Numbered from the stretch's first letter, positions 28,493-38,090 are shown. The stretch is 64,000 nt of DNA from Ancylothrix sp. D3o (GCF_025370775.1 NZ_JAMXEX010000004.1:1-64000), one strand, 5' to 3'. The notes: a model not told the origin generated them from the sequence alone. Program-made: numbers and translations.

Positions 28493-28623
28493 AACCCCCA
28501 CACTTGCTACGATATCCATCTTTTAGGAACCTACAGCCTAAATTATCAAGACTCTACATCAAAAAGCAAGTTTTTTTTAAAATCGGCAAAAGCATACATC
28601 TATAAATCAACTAGGATCATAAA

Positions 28624-29457
28624 ATGAAAAATCTTATATCCCACTCCATAGTTGACCGACTCCGTGCAGAAAGCAATAAGTTACAGCAAGAATTTCACAG
28701 AGCGAAAAGTGATGTAAGCACTCGGTTTTTTGTAGTGGACAACCTATTGCCAGAGGAAATATCCCAGGCTATACATAGCGCCTTTCCCCCTTGCTCTGAA
28801 ATGCGCCTCATGTCCAGCTTTAGAGAAAAAAAATATACTTCCAAATCCCTAAACAAATTCCCTCAAATTATAAGCGATGCAACTTTTGCCTTTCAAACTC
28901 CTGAAGTAATTGCCGAAATTGCCCATATTTGCGGTTTCAAAAATCTTATTGCCGATCCATACCTTTATGCCGGGGGAATCAGCGCTATGGCAAAAAACCA
29001 CTATTTAAACCCTCACATCGACAACTCCCACGATGCCGAGCAGCAATTTTACAGGAGACTAAATCTACTCTATTACGTTACTCCGGGGTGGCAAGCAGAT
29101 TTCGGGGGCAACTTGGAAGTGTGGGATGCAAAAGTGCTTAAACCCCTAGAAATTCCCAGCCTATTCAACCGGCTAGTGGTGATGGAAACGCACCGCCACT
29201 CTTACCATTCAGTTAACCGAGTCCGCGTTGAAGGTGTTCGTTGCTGTGTATCTAACTATTATTTCCAAAAAGAATCCCTGGAGGAAAAAGATTACTTTCA
29301 CGTCACATCCTATGTAGCGCGTCCCGAACAACCCTTCAGACGGCTCGTATCAAAAGTCGATAATTCCCTTAGAACTTTGCTGCGACAAATTCTTCCAAAA
29401 GGAGTCGGAAAAAAAGACCTTTATCAAGGCTCTAAATCAGAAATTAACAAATATTGA
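28624..29457 (+). CDS. 2OG-Fe(II) oxygenase (prolyl-4-hydroxylase-like)
   Basis: A 277-residue protein. The iron-binding triad is visible as HIDNSHD (His and Asp near residue 140) and a distal His in THRHSYHSVNRV, with the 2-oxoglutarate-binding Arg in NRVRVEGVR. Between them, YVTPGWQADFGGNLEVWD is the typical double-stranded beta-helix segment of the 2OG-FeII_Oxy_3 group. It probably hydroxylates a sugar, lipid or protein substrate of the cluster. Seven bases separate it from the next gene, so they are co-transcribed. Confidence 0.83.
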   Translation: MKNLISHSIVDRLRAESNKLQQEFHRAKSDVSTRFFVVDNLLPEEISQAIHSAFPPCSEMRLMSSFREKKYTSKSLNKFPQIISDATFAFQTPEVIAEIAHICGFKNLIADPYLYAGGISAMAKNHYLNPHIDNSHDAEQQFYRRLNLLYYVTPGWQADFGGNLEVWDAKVLKPLEIPSLFNRLVVMETHRHSYHSVNRVRVEGVRCCVSNYYFQKESLEEKDYFHVTSYVARPEQPFRRLVSKVDNSLRTLLRQILPKGVGKKDLYQGSKSEINKY

Positions 29458-29464
29458 GGAAACA

Positions 29465-30691
29465 ATGAAAATTCTGATTGTGTCCCAATATTTTCCACCA
29501 GAACCTTTTCGGGTTGGGGATTTGGCAGTGGCGTTGCAAGAACGCGGTTGTCAAGTAACCGTGCTTACAGGTTTTCCTAACTACCCCAAGGGAGAAATCT
29601 ATGACGGCTACCAGCTTCAACCATTTAAGCGAGAGGACTATCAGGGAGTATCAGTCCTTAGAGTCCCTCTTTACCCAGATACGAGCTATTCCAAGCTAAA
29701 GCGCATTTCAAACTACCTCTCCTACGCCGCTTCAGCATCACTTCTTGGCCCCCTTTTAATTCATCCAAGCAAGTATGACCGCATCATAACCTTTCAACTC
29801 TCACCTGTCACCATCGGGTTGCCCTCGATTGCCATCAAAGCAGCCCACTTCAGCAAAGCACCCATCTATTTTTGGATTCAGGATATCTGGCCGGAAAGTC
29901 TCCAAGCCGCCGGCTTGGTCGAGAAAGGGCTTGCTATCCAATTAACTCGCAACCTCGTGAATTTTCTCTACCACAGGTCAGAAAAAATACTCGTCCAATC
30001 CACCGGCTTTATTCCAAAAATCTTAGAATACGGCATCCCTGCCGAAAAAATAGAGTTTTTGCCTAATTGGGCCGAAGACTTGTACGAGCCGGTAGATCGA
30101 GATTTGGAACTTGCTAAACGAGAGAGAATGGCCGGTTATTTTAACGTCGTATTTGCTGGTAATGTAGGCACTGCTCAAAGTTTGGAGACAGTAGTTAAAA
30201 CCGCCCAAATGCTTGCAGATTACCCCGGCATACAATTTGTAATTTTAGGAGACGGAGCAAATCTGGAAAAATTAAAGACGGAAGCGGAGGGACTAACCAA
30301 TATTTGCTTCAAAGGCCGCCGTCCGGTAGAAACAATGCCCCAGTATTTCGCTCTCGCAGATGCTCTGCTGGTGCAACTGAAGCGCGACCCCTTGTTTGCA
30401 ATTACCATTCCTTCTAAAATTCAATCCTACCTCGCCTGTGCTCGTCCAGTTATAGCCGGACTCGAAGGTAGTGGAGCCAAAGTCATAGAAGATGCTCAAG
30501 CCGGTGTCGTCTGTGAACCCGAAAACCCAGCCAGCTTGCGCGATGCCGTGCTAAATTTATACAAAATGCCACTCGAACAGCGACAAAAATTAGGAGAAAA
30601 CGCCAGACAATACTATGATTCTTACTTTTCCCGCTCTCGCGTGATTGACCGCCTGATAGAAATAATGAAGGGAGGTTCCAACAATGACTAA
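29465..30691 (+). CDS. WbuB-like glycosyltransferase (GT4)
   Basis: A 408-residue protein. The start MKILIVSQYFPPEPFRVGD, the GFPNYPKGEIYDGY segment and WIQDIWPESLQAAGLV are the signatures of the WbuB/WcaI group. The donor region shows FVGNVGT-like FAGNVGTAQSLETVV and IPSKIQSYLACARPVIAGL. In Gram-negative O-antigen clusters WbuB transfers L-FucNAc or L-QuiNAc and lies beside the genes making the donor, exactly as here. The ribosome binding site is tGAGGA. The stop overlaps the next gene by eight bases. Confidence 0.88.
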   Translation: MKILIVSQYFPPEPFRVGDLAVALQERGCQVTVLTGFPNYPKGEIYDGYQLQPFKREDYQGVSVLRVPLYPDTSYSKLKRISNYLSYAASASLLGPLLIHPSKYDRIITFQLSPVTIGLPSIAIKAAHFSKAPIYFWIQDIWPESLQAAGLVEKGLAIQLTRNLVNFLYHRSEKILVQSTGFIPKILEYGIPAEKIEFLPNWAEDLYEPVDRDLELAKRERMAGYFNVVFAGNVGTAQSLETVVKTAQMLADYPGIQFVILGDGANLEKLKTEAEGLTNICFKGRRPVETMPQYFALADALLVQLKRDPLFAITIPSKIQSYLACARPVIAGLEGSGAKVIEDAQAGVVCEPENPASLRDAVLNLYKMPLEQRQKLGENARQYYDSYFSRSRVIDRLIEIMKGGSNND

Positions 30692-31586
30692 AAACTCCCA
30701 GATACGCGTCCTCATCTTGGGTGGAGATGGTATGCTGGGCCATCAGCTTTGGAAGCACTTTAGCCGGCAGCCTGACCGCTTCGACACTCGCGTAACCTTG
30801 AGACGAGATTTTCAAGACTATCAGAATTATCAGCTATTTGACCCTAAGTGCAGTTACACTGGGCTAGACGTGCGTAACTTCGAGCGCATAGTAGAGGTCT
30901 TTGCTGATTTCCAACCCAATACCGTAATTAATGCTGTAGGAATTGTCAAACAACGCCCCACCGCTAAGGACAGCATCATCAGCATCGAAATCAACGCTTT
31001 GCTGCCTCACAGACTGGCTCTCCTATGTCAGGCCGCCGGAGCCCGTCTTATTCATCCCAGTACAGACTGTGTTTTTAGTGGGAAAAAAGGCAATTACACA
31101 GAACAAGATGCCCCAGATCCTATAGATTTGTACGGTCGCAGCAAGCTAATGGGCGAAGTAAACCAGCCTCAAGCCCTGACTTTACGCACTTCGATTGTAG
31201 GATTAGAGCTTGAGCGCAAAACTGGTTTAATGGAGTGGTTTTTGAATGCCCCATCACCAGTTAAAGGCTTTCAAAACGCAATGTATAACGGCTTAACCAC
31301 TATCGAAGTGAGCCGCTTAATCGAACGGCTTATTACGGAATTTCCCCAACTGCATGGCTTGTATCAGGTAGCCAGCGAACCCATATCAAAATACGATCTT
31401 TTGTGTTTGCTAAAGGAAAAATTCGGATTGGCTACCGAAATCATTCCCGATACCGCGCTAAAAATAGATCGGACGCTCGACTCATCCCGGTTCAGAAAAG
31501 TAACCAGTTATATTTCCCCCAGTTGGTCATCTATGATCGAAGTAATGGCAGAAGAGGCAAAGGAAGGAAGAAAATATGGATCTTGA
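30684..31586 (+). CDS. RmlD-like UDP-sugar 4-reductase (WbvR/QnlA-like)
   Basis: A 300-residue SDR. The cofactor motif is LILGGDGMLGHQLW near the start, with the conserved NAVGIVKQ, HPSTDCVFSGKKG and the catalytic LYGRSKLMGE (YXXXK). It resembles RmlD and, given its neighbours, the reductase of the UDP-L-RhaNAc/L-QuiNAc pathway. The CapF/FnlB reductase of the FucNAc pathway carries an extra C-terminal cupin domain and is about 370 residues; that domain is absent here. It overlaps both neighbours, so the four genes 29465-33716 form a tight cassette. Confidence 0.82.
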   Translation: MTKNSQIRVLILGGDGMLGHQLWKHFSRQPDRFDTRVTLRRDFQDYQNYQLFDPKCSYTGLDVRNFERIVEVFADFQPNTVINAVGIVKQRPTAKDSIISIEINALLPHRLALLCQAAGARLIHPSTDCVFSGKKGNYTEQDAPDPIDLYGRSKLMGEVNQPQALTLRTSIVGLELERKTGLMEWFLNAPSPVKGFQNAMYNGLTTIEVSRLIERLITEFPQLHGLYQVASEPISKYDLLCLLKEKFGLATEIIPDTALKIDRTLDSSRFRKVTSYISPSWSSMIEVMAEEAKEGRKYGS

Positions 31587-32631
31587 AGGTAAGCGAGTTC
31601 TAGTGACAGGTGGCACCGGCTCTCTTGGAAAAGCCCTGGTGCGCCGCTTGCTAAAGGGTGAGATGGGCCGGCCCAAAAGAGTGACAGTCTTTTCCCGCGA
31701 TGAAGGAAAGCACCACCAGATGAAAGTTGACTGGAAGCAGATCCAAGTCGCCACTGATGATATCTTCTACCGCAACTTTGAGGAACTGCTGGAGTTCCGT
31801 GTTGGAGACGTGCGTGATTACCACTCGGTTCTCACAGCAGTGCGTAAAGCGGAGGTAGTGTTTCATGCAGCTGCACTCAAGCAAGTCCCATCCTGCGAAT
31901 ACTTTCCTGCTGAGGCAGTCCGAACAAACGTAGAAGGTGCAATTAATTTAGTTCGTGCTGTGCGGGAGAATGATACTCCAGTCGAGCTAGTGGTGGGCAT
32001 TTCAACAGATAAAGCTTGCAAACCCGTCAATGTTATGGGGATGACCAAATCACTTCAGGAACGGATTTTACTGGAGGCAAATCTCGGACAAGACAATATA
32101 ACTTTTACTTGTGTTCGCTACGGAAACGTTATTAGCTCTCGTGGCTCGGTCGTCCCCCTGTTCAAGCATCAAATTCAACACGGTGGCCCGGTGACCATCA
32201 CCTCTGGCGAAATGACACGCTTTTTGATTACGCTTGACCAAGCAGTTGATACAGTCTTTGATTGTGTACGTTTTGGCAAACCAGGTGAAACCTTCGTTCC
32301 GCGTTTGCCCTCTACCAAAATTAGCGACTTAGTAGAGGTTCTTATCAATGGTAGGGAGATTCCTGTAGTCGAAATTGGGGTTCGCCCTGGTGAGAAACTA
32401 CACGAAATTATGATCTCTGAAGAAGAAATGGTTCGCACAACTGAGAGGGGGAAGTATTATGTTATTGGCTCCGTGTTGCCTGAAATTAGCGGTGTTTACA
32501 CAAATACTCCTCCGTTGGAGGCCGAGTATTCTTCGCAGGGTATAACCCTTGAGAGTGCAGGACTCTATGATCTGCTCAAACAAGCTGGGGAATTAGAGTT
32601 CGAGCGCCTGATTGTTAGTTCGCACCATTAG
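31576..32631 (+). CDS. UDP-GlcNAc 4,6-dehydratase/5-epimerase (CapE/FnlA-like)
   Basis: A 351-residue soluble SDR. The cofactor motif VLVTGGTGSLGKALVRRLL is at residues 8-26. The AAALKQVPSCEYFP segment and NVMGMTKSL, where Met replaces the usual catalytic Tyr ahead of the Lys, are typical of CapE/FnlA/FlaA1 enzymes. GVRPGEKLHEIMISEEE is the C-terminal substrate signature. The enzyme converts UDP-GlcNAc to 4-keto-6-deoxy intermediates of the L-series. It overlaps the preceding reductase gene by 11 bases and is followed after 8 bases by the 2-epimerase. Confidence 0.9.
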   Translation: MDLEGKRVLVTGGTGSLGKALVRRLLKGEMGRPKRVTVFSRDEGKHHQMKVDWKQIQVATDDIFYRNFEELLEFRVGDVRDYHSVLTAVRKAEVVFHAAALKQVPSCEYFPAEAVRTNVEGAINLVRAVRENDTPVELVVGISTDKACKPVNVMGMTKSLQERILLEANLGQDNITFTCVRYGNVISSRGSVVPLFKHQIQHGGPVTITSGEMTRFLITLDQAVDTVFDCVRFGKPGETFVPRLPSTKISDLVEVLINGREIPVVEIGVRPGEKLHEIMISEEEMVRTTERGKYYVIGSVLPEISGVYTNTPPLEAEYSSQGITLESAGLYDLLKQAGELEFERLIVSSHH

Positions 32632-32639
32632 GAGATTCT

Positions 32640-33716
32640 GTGAAAGTCTTAACCATCCTCGGCACAAGACCCGAAATTATCCGTTTAAGCTTGATTATTG
32701 GCAAACTTGACAGACTAAGTGAACACACTTTGCTGCACACAGGTCAAAATTACACCCCGGAACTTGACTCAATTTTCTTTGAGCGCTTGAAGATTCGGGA
32801 GCCTGATATTCGGCTCGACACCCGCTCGGAGACTGCCTTTGGCCAAATTGCCAAGATTTTAGAGGCAGCCGAGCGTGTGATATCTGAGGTGCAGCCGGAC
32901 GCTTGCCTGATTCTAGGAGATACTAACAGCGGTCTTTCGGCGATTGTGGCCGCCAGAATGGGGGTGCCAGTATTTCACATGGAGGCAGGGAACCGCTGCT
33001 TCGATCTTCGCGTACCAGAGGAGCGTAACCGCAAGATAATAGACCACGTTAGCACTTTGCTAATGCCCTATGTGGAAAACAGCAAAGTTAATCTGCTTAA
33101 CGAGGGCATTAGCAAAGAAGCTATCTTTGTAACAGGAAATCCTATTTTTGAGGTAATCCAGAACTATCAAGGATCTATAGAGGCTTCTGATATACTTGAG
33201 CGACTAGGATTGGAAAAACAAAAATTTTTTCTAGTAACTGCTCACCGCGCTGAAAATGTCGATGTTCCCTCTCGATTGGCTGGCATTGTCGAGGCTTTAA
33301 ATACACTTGCTAGTCTTTATCAGTATCCCATAATCTGGAGTTTTCACCCGCGGACACAATCAAAAATGGATGCGTTGGGATTAGAGGTGCATCCCCTAGT
33401 TCGGCGACTCCCCCCCTTCGATTTTTTTGAGTTTATCAAGCTGGAGCAGCAAGCATTCTGCGTTATCACTGATAGCGGTACTGTTCAGGAGGAAGCCTGC
33501 ATTTTTGGCATACCCTCTATTACAATAAGAGATACGACCGAGCGACCAGAGACAGTAGAATGCGGGAGCAACATACTAACAGGCTGTATTCCAAATTACA
33601 TCATTGAAGGGGTAAAATTAGCCACGGAAACCCGCTTTTCTTGGCGGGTTCCTGACGGATACTTGGACGCTAATGTTTCAGATAAGGTGTTGCGGCTTAT
33701 ACTTAGTAACACTTAG
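32640..33716 (+). CDS. UDP-N-acetylhexosamine 2-epimerase (FnlC/CapG/WecB-like)
   Basis: A 358-residue protein starting at a GTG with a TAGGAG box. The start VLTILGTRPEIIRLS, the TGQNY motif, GDTNSGLSAIVAARMG, HMEAGNRCFDLRVPEERNR (catalytic HXEAG and nearby residues) and ITDSGTVQEEACIFGIPSITIRDTTERPET are classical 2-epimerase signatures. In this context it is the last step of the cassette, inverting C2 of UDP-L-RhaNAc (or equivalent) to give the donor of the WbuB-like transferase. Confidence 0.9.
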   Translation: MKVLTILGTRPEIIRLSLIIGKLDRLSEHTLLHTGQNYTPELDSIFFERLKIREPDIRLDTRSETAFGQIAKILEAAERVISEVQPDACLILGDTNSGLSAIVAARMGVPVFHMEAGNRCFDLRVPEERNRKIIDHVSTLLMPYVENSKVNLLNEGISKEAIFVTGNPIFEVIQNYQGSIEASDILERLGLEKQKFFLVTAHRAENVDVPSRLAGIVEALNTLASLYQYPIIWSFHPRTQSKMDALGLEVHPLVRRLPPFDFFEFIKLEQQAFCVITDSGTVQEEACIFGIPSITIRDTTERPETVECGSNILTGCIPNYIIEGVKLATETRFSWRVPDGYLDANVSDKVLRLILSNT

Positions 33717-33745
33717 CATAAAAAACAGTAGAGTAAGGAAATGTT

Positions 33746-34621
33746 ATGACGTATTTTTTCGCTGGTGGTACTTCCAAGACTGGCGTAGCTGTTCTAAATC
33801 GTCTAGTGCCTCATCTGGGCGCGGAAAATATATGTTGCTTGGCTAGGCCTACATCTAAGATAGAGCCTCTACAAGCTATGGGAGTTCACATTCATAAGGG
33901 TGATGTCACTGATCCAGATTCTTACAAAAGCTGTCTAGGTCCTGATGTCATCTATATAGATATGACTCATCCCAAGCATTATCATATTTCGCTTGAAACG
34001 ATTGTGAATGCAAGAGTAAAAAGGGGTTATTTCGTTACAACAACTGGGATTTTCTCCCAATACAACAGTTCTTCAGATATCTATAAAATTAATGAGGCAA
34101 AAATCAAGGAAAGTGGCATTATTTATACTCTACTACGCCCAACCATGATTTACGGATCTCCAGAAGATAAAAATATGAATAAGCTAATTAATTTTTTAAA
34201 TCGATATCCTGTTTTTCCTCTATTTGGAAACGGCGCAAGTTTAATGCAGCCAGTTTTTGTTGATGATTTAGCTGATGGAATTGTAGCAGCTATTGTTAAA
34301 CGAAATACGGAGCAACAAGAATATAACCTTGCTGGGCCAGAACCAATTAGTTTCCGTGAAGTAGTAGAAACTATTATTAAAAAATTAAACCGCAAAGTTG
34401 TAAAAATCAATATAAGTATTCCTTTGGGAATTACGTTAGCTCACTTTGCTAAAGTAATTCCGGGCTTTCCGATCACAGAGGAGCAAATTATGCGGTTACA
34501 AGAAGATAAAGTTTTTGATATTTCTAAAGCTCAAGTAGAACTAGGCTATTCTCCAAGAAGTTTTGATGAAGGTATTACCGCTGAAATTAAAGCAATGGCG
34601 TTAGGGCAATCTCTGCGATAG
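33746..34621 (+). CDS. NAD(P)-dependent SDR epimerase/reductase (atypical)
   Basis: A 291-residue extended SDR with a slightly divergent cofactor motif (TYFFAGGTSKTGVAVLNRL, residues 2-20), followed by RPTSK and DVTDPDSY. The active-site region IFSQYNSSSDIYKINEAKIKESG shows Tyr-X3-Lys-like spacing (YKINEAK). RPTMIYG, PVFVDDLADGI and NLAGPEPISFREVV are standard for sugar epimerase and NmrA-like members. Substrate unknown; position suggests another nucleotide-sugar step. An AAGGAaa box precedes the ATG. Confidence 0.78.
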   Translation: MTYFFAGGTSKTGVAVLNRLVPHLGAENICCLARPTSKIEPLQAMGVHIHKGDVTDPDSYKSCLGPDVIYIDMTHPKHYHISLETIVNARVKRGYFVTTTGIFSQYNSSSDIYKINEAKIKESGIIYTLLRPTMIYGSPEDKNMNKLINFLNRYPVFPLFGNGASLMQPVFVDDLADGIVAAIVKRNTEQQEYNLAGPEPISFREVVETIIKKLNRKVVKINISIPLGITLAHFAKVIPGFPITEEQIMRLQEDKVFDISKAQVELGYSPRSFDEGITAEIKAMALGQSLR

Positions 34622-34940
34622 AAAAAAATGGCCTATTTACACTCTTTCATCAATCTGCTTGTTTTTTACTCCATTAAAAGCACTTATCCCCAACAACCAT
34701 CATTTGACGAATAATAAACCATTGAAAGTGCTTATTAATCACAAGGATTAATTTTCGCCGATACTTAATACAATTAAGCCCCTGGGTGGGCTATCCACAT
34801 CAAGGAGTTAAACCAATGAGGATAAAAAGTTTCAAAAAGCGAGTAATTAGTCAGAGATATAAACATTTTATGCTAAGTTTTTGATAGAAAGGAAAATTAC
34901 ATAGATGATGATTTATTATAATCGCAGATAAAAACGGAAA
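34622..34940. other. Spacer with short basic peptide frame
   Basis: A 22-codon frame at 34816-34884 (MRIKSFKKRVISQRYKHF...) follows an AAGGAG box with good spacing, 57 bases before the next gene. It could be a leader peptide, but its size makes this uncertain. The arms agcactt (34678-34684) and aagtgct (34727-34733) also pair weakly. Nothing else is seen. Confidence 0.25.
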
Positions 34941-36746
34941 ATGAAAAAAAAATTTTATGCAAGACTAAGAAAATACATCTCACTGCTTTTCGGTATTGCA
35001 GTCTTATTAATTCTATTCACATCAAGGGCTAGTGTTGCTCCTCAAACTATTCAGCGGCACAAAGAGTTCATTCCTTTGGGAGTGTACTGGCACGAAGGGG
35101 CTACTTTCAAGGAATACCCCACTACTCAAAGATGGGAAAAAATCGACCAGGCTTTGGATGATTTGGCTCTACACAATGTCAATGCGATTTGGTCAACACA
35201 TCTGTTTGCCGATGAAGCAGCCGAATTAGCCCGACGAGCGGCTAAACGAAACATTTATCTGGTGGCATCTTTAAAAGAGCTTGAAGGCACTAATGCCGAA
35301 ATTCGCCGAGGAGATCATTCAAAAATCATTACTAAGACACTTAAAGCTTGGGGCGATGCCCCGTCTCCCATCGCTTGGGGGCTAGGCGATGAACCGTTGA
35401 CAGAATATATGAAGGAAATCGCAGTTTACATACAGGCTTGGAGAAGGCAAGTTCCAAAAGAACCCCTAACTACTGTGGTGATGCCGTCGGATGTGTTCTC
35501 AGCAGGTGAGGCCGGTTTCGATATCTTATGCTCGGATGCTTATCCGTTTTTCGGGAACGGCTATTCCTATGGGGATGGGGTATCTCCTTGGGGAGGCTGG
35601 CTAATGATTTCGCGTAACGTTGTCAACCAAAGGTCTCGTCCTTGGATGATGCCCCAGGCTTTTCAGGGAGCCGAGGGGCCTTACGAATTTGACTCTCAAG
35701 GCAACCTGGTTTACTTACCTGGTAGTGTTGCATTTTGGAAGATGCCAACACCAGCGCAAATCAAGTGGCAGGCTTGGTCGGCCCTGGCTACAGGAGCCAA
35801 AGGTCTTTTTTACTTTAATTATCGGTGGCCGATTCAAAGTAACCCCCAGGCTGCTATGTCTGCGAACCAAAACTTTAGGTTTAGCCAAGAAACAAACTCC
35901 TCTTCTCCTCTAGGATTGATTTATCTGGATGGCCGCCCCACGCCCCAATACGAGGTTATGGGAGAAACTTTTGCAAAAATTCATTCACTCTCCTCCATAC
36001 TCGCTCCCCTCAAACCTACCGATGCTACCGAAGCTTGGGTAACAGAACCAGCAGATAACGGCTCAATTGCTAGAGTATTGGTAAATAACCAAACAAACAA
36101 GCGCTACTTGATAGTTGTTGCAAGTTATCAAAATAATCAAAACCAAACGATCAAAATCACCCTAGGGCCACATATTACCTCGCTGAAAACCTTACGCGAC
36201 GAGAAAAAGCTCGAACTTAAGGTGGTCGCTCCGTTCCGGCAAGCCACAGTTACCTTGCCACCTGGAGAAGCAGAGATTTTTGAATGTGAAGTCGATCTGG
36301 ACAATCTTCCAGTGGTTTACAGCGACGATTTCACTACTGACAAGTTCATCAAGGATTCTGTCAATGGAACTAACAATGGAGTCGAGCGATTTGTAAGCAA
36401 GTACGGAAATTGGCTGGCAGCTAAAGACGGCGATCAGAAAACTACAGAATCTTTCTTAAACTATGATATCGACTCTCTTGTTGGAAGGTTGCCGCCTGGG
36501 GGTATTCGCACATTGGTCTACACCGGCTATATTAATCCACCAGAAAAGCACGGGGTATTTTGGTCAGCCTCCGAAGCTGAGGAGTACAACCCCTTGAGCA
36601 CTAACGAATTCAACCAGGGTATCATCTTCACGACCAGATATTTAAAGGTAAAGCTGTCCCAGGTAGCATGGGGTAAGCATAACAGGCAGGGATATTTGAT
36701 GGGGATAACGTTTTCACAGTGGAACAGAGCAGCAAAAGATCAATAA
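34941..36746 (+). CDS. Membrane-anchored glycoside-hydrolase-like protein
   Basis: A 601-residue protein. A basic start and one hydrophobic helix (about residues 12-30) act as signal or anchor. Residues about 45-350 look like a TIM barrel of the GH42/GH5-related type: IPLGVYWHEG, NVNAIWSTHLF, a GLGDEP segment whose Glu is a likely acid/base, and WMMPQAFQG...QIKWQAWSALATGAKGLFYFNYRW, typical of beta-galactosidase-like barrels. A beta-sandwich region (EAWVTEPADNGSIARVLVNN..) and an extra C-terminal domain follow. It probably trims or branches the exported glycan in the periplasm or at the surface. Confidence 0.72.
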   Translation: MKKKFYARLRKYISLLFGIAVLLILFTSRASVAPQTIQRHKEFIPLGVYWHEGATFKEYPTTQRWEKIDQALDDLALHNVNAIWSTHLFADEAAELARRAAKRNIYLVASLKELEGTNAEIRRGDHSKIITKTLKAWGDAPSPIAWGLGDEPLTEYMKEIAVYIQAWRRQVPKEPLTTVVMPSDVFSAGEAGFDILCSDAYPFFGNGYSYGDGVSPWGGWLMISRNVVNQRSRPWMMPQAFQGAEGPYEFDSQGNLVYLPGSVAFWKMPTPAQIKWQAWSALATGAKGLFYFNYRWPIQSNPQAAMSANQNFRFSQETNSSSPLGLIYLDGRPTPQYEVMGETFAKIHSLSSILAPLKPTDATEAWVTEPADNGSIARVLVNNQTNKRYLIVVASYQNNQNQTIKITLGPHITSLKTLRDEKKLELKVVAPFRQATVTLPPGEAEIFECEVDLDNLPVVYSDDFTTDKFIKDSVNGTNNGVERFVSKYGNWLAAKDGDQKTTESFLNYDIDSLVGRLPPGGIRTLVYTGYINPPEKHGVFWSASEAEEYNPLSTNEFNQGIIFTTRYLKVKLSQVAWGKHNRQGYLMGITFSQWNRAAKDQ

Positions 36747-36829
36747 ATAACTTCCCACATTCAAAACCGCCTAAACTGGCAACCACCTTTTACCATAGAT
36801 CAGGGTCTTTTCCAAACCTTGCGATCTCA

Positions 36830-37831
36830 ATGGCACTCATAATCCTTTCATCCCTCAGTTTCCTCGTTAGCCTCGCTACAGTCGCCCTCATCAAAAAACG
36901 GTTTAGCCAACAACTTCTCGACATCCCCAACGAACGCAGTTCCCATACCCAACCCACCCCACGCGGCGGCGGCTTGGGCTTTATCATCGCCTTTGCCATC
37001 ACCAGCCTAACCGTCTACCTCCTCCCCGCCTACTTCGCTCAGTCTCTCAACCACCAACCGGCCACCCCCAATCCTACCTTCCTCTGGCTGATGCTTACCC
37101 CTTTAACCATCATTGGCATCATCGATGACAAACAAGGACTACCCGCCGGCCTGCGATATGTAATTCAACTATCCTCTGCCGCCATTGCCGTCGCCTGTTT
37201 TGGCCCTTTCCCCCAACCTTGGCTGGCTCAATTCGGCACCGTCGGCTCCATCGCAGCCTTCACCCTCACCGTCATTGGCATGACAGCCATGATCAATTTT
37301 TATAATTTTATGGACGGCCTCGACGGTATCGTAGCCGGTAGCACCGCAGTCCAGCTTGGCTTCCTGGCCATCTACCTCAACCAACCCCTCCTCTGGCTCC
37401 TGGTTGCCGCGCTTTTGGGCTTCCTCTATTGGAACTGGTCTCCGGCCAAAATCTTTATGGGAGATGCCGGCAGTACAGTCTTAGGCGCAACCGTTGCTTG
37501 TTCGCTTCTCAACAACCATAACAATACCGTTCAAGCTTGGTCAGCCTTGGCCATTACCCTTCCCTTACTGGGCGATGCTATTTACACTCTCATTCGCCGG
37601 CTTATGAAACGCGAAAATATTTTTAAACCTCACCGCACTCATTTGTATCAAAGGCTACAGCAAGCAGGGTGGAGCCATGCACAAGTTGCCAGCAGCTATA
37701 TCACAATGACATTGTTAATCGCCGGTGGCCTAGCTTTATTTGACTGGAGCGCCGCTTGGATCGCTTTAGCAGCAGTGGCCGGTGCAATTATAATCAGTGA
37801 AATTTATTTAAAGCATTTTCATTCGTCGTGA
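36830..37831 (+). CDS. WecA/MraY-family undecaprenyl-phosphate sugar-phosphate transferase
   Basis: A 333-residue integral membrane protein with about ten helices. The frame is open back to 36719, overlapping the previous gene, but the ATG at 36830 starts directly before the first membrane helix (MALIILSSLSFLVSLATVAL). Conserved sites are PTPRGGGLGF, DDKQGLPAG (the Mg-binding DD), NFMDGLDGI, KIFMGDAGST and the HRTHLYQRL loop, which corresponds to the HIHH-type motif. It loads the first sugar phosphate onto undecaprenyl phosphate, starting glycan assembly. Coding-strand composition is C-rich, unlike the AT-rich genes before it. Confidence 0.9.
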   Translation: MALIILSSLSFLVSLATVALIKKRFSQQLLDIPNERSSHTQPTPRGGGLGFIIAFAITSLTVYLLPAYFAQSLNHQPATPNPTFLWLMLTPLTIIGIIDDKQGLPAGLRYVIQLSSAAIAVACFGPFPQPWLAQFGTVGSIAAFTLTVIGMTAMINFYNFMDGLDGIVAGSTAVQLGFLAIYLNQPLLWLLVAALLGFLYWNWSPAKIFMGDAGSTVLGATVACSLLNNHNNTVQAWSALAITLPLLGDAIYTLIRRLMKRENIFKPHRTHLYQRLQQAGWSHAQVASSYITMTLLIAGGLALFDWSAAWIALAAVAGAIIISEIYLKHFHSS

Positions 37832-38090
37832 TTCTCATTAATCAACCCAAATCATTATTTACAGCGATTTTTCTGTTAAAACCCCCCAACCAGAAATACA
37901 TACCTTATAATCTACGCAGCTTGTAAACTTATGTTTCAAAAATAGCTATATGCAGCCTTTTAGATACCATTTCCGCACAAATGTGGGAACTTGGCTCACG
38001 ACATCAGACTCTTGATTGAAGTGACAAATTTTCTGCAAAGAGCAGCGATAACTACAACCCGTCGCATCCACAGCCCCCATCAACGCCGCC
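37832..38090. other. Spacer before FlaA1/CapD-like gene
   Basis: Contains a small stem (ttcc-gcaca...tgtg-ggaa, 37969-37990) and nothing else recognisable. It interrupts the otherwise dense plus-strand order, so a promoter for the following export genes may lie here. Confidence 0.25.

Noticed and set aside
30684-33716. UDP-L-FucNAc pathway (capEFG/fnlABC)
   Set aside because: The reductase lacks the C-terminal cupin domain of CapF/FnlB and is about 70 residues too short; kept only as a weaker alternative.
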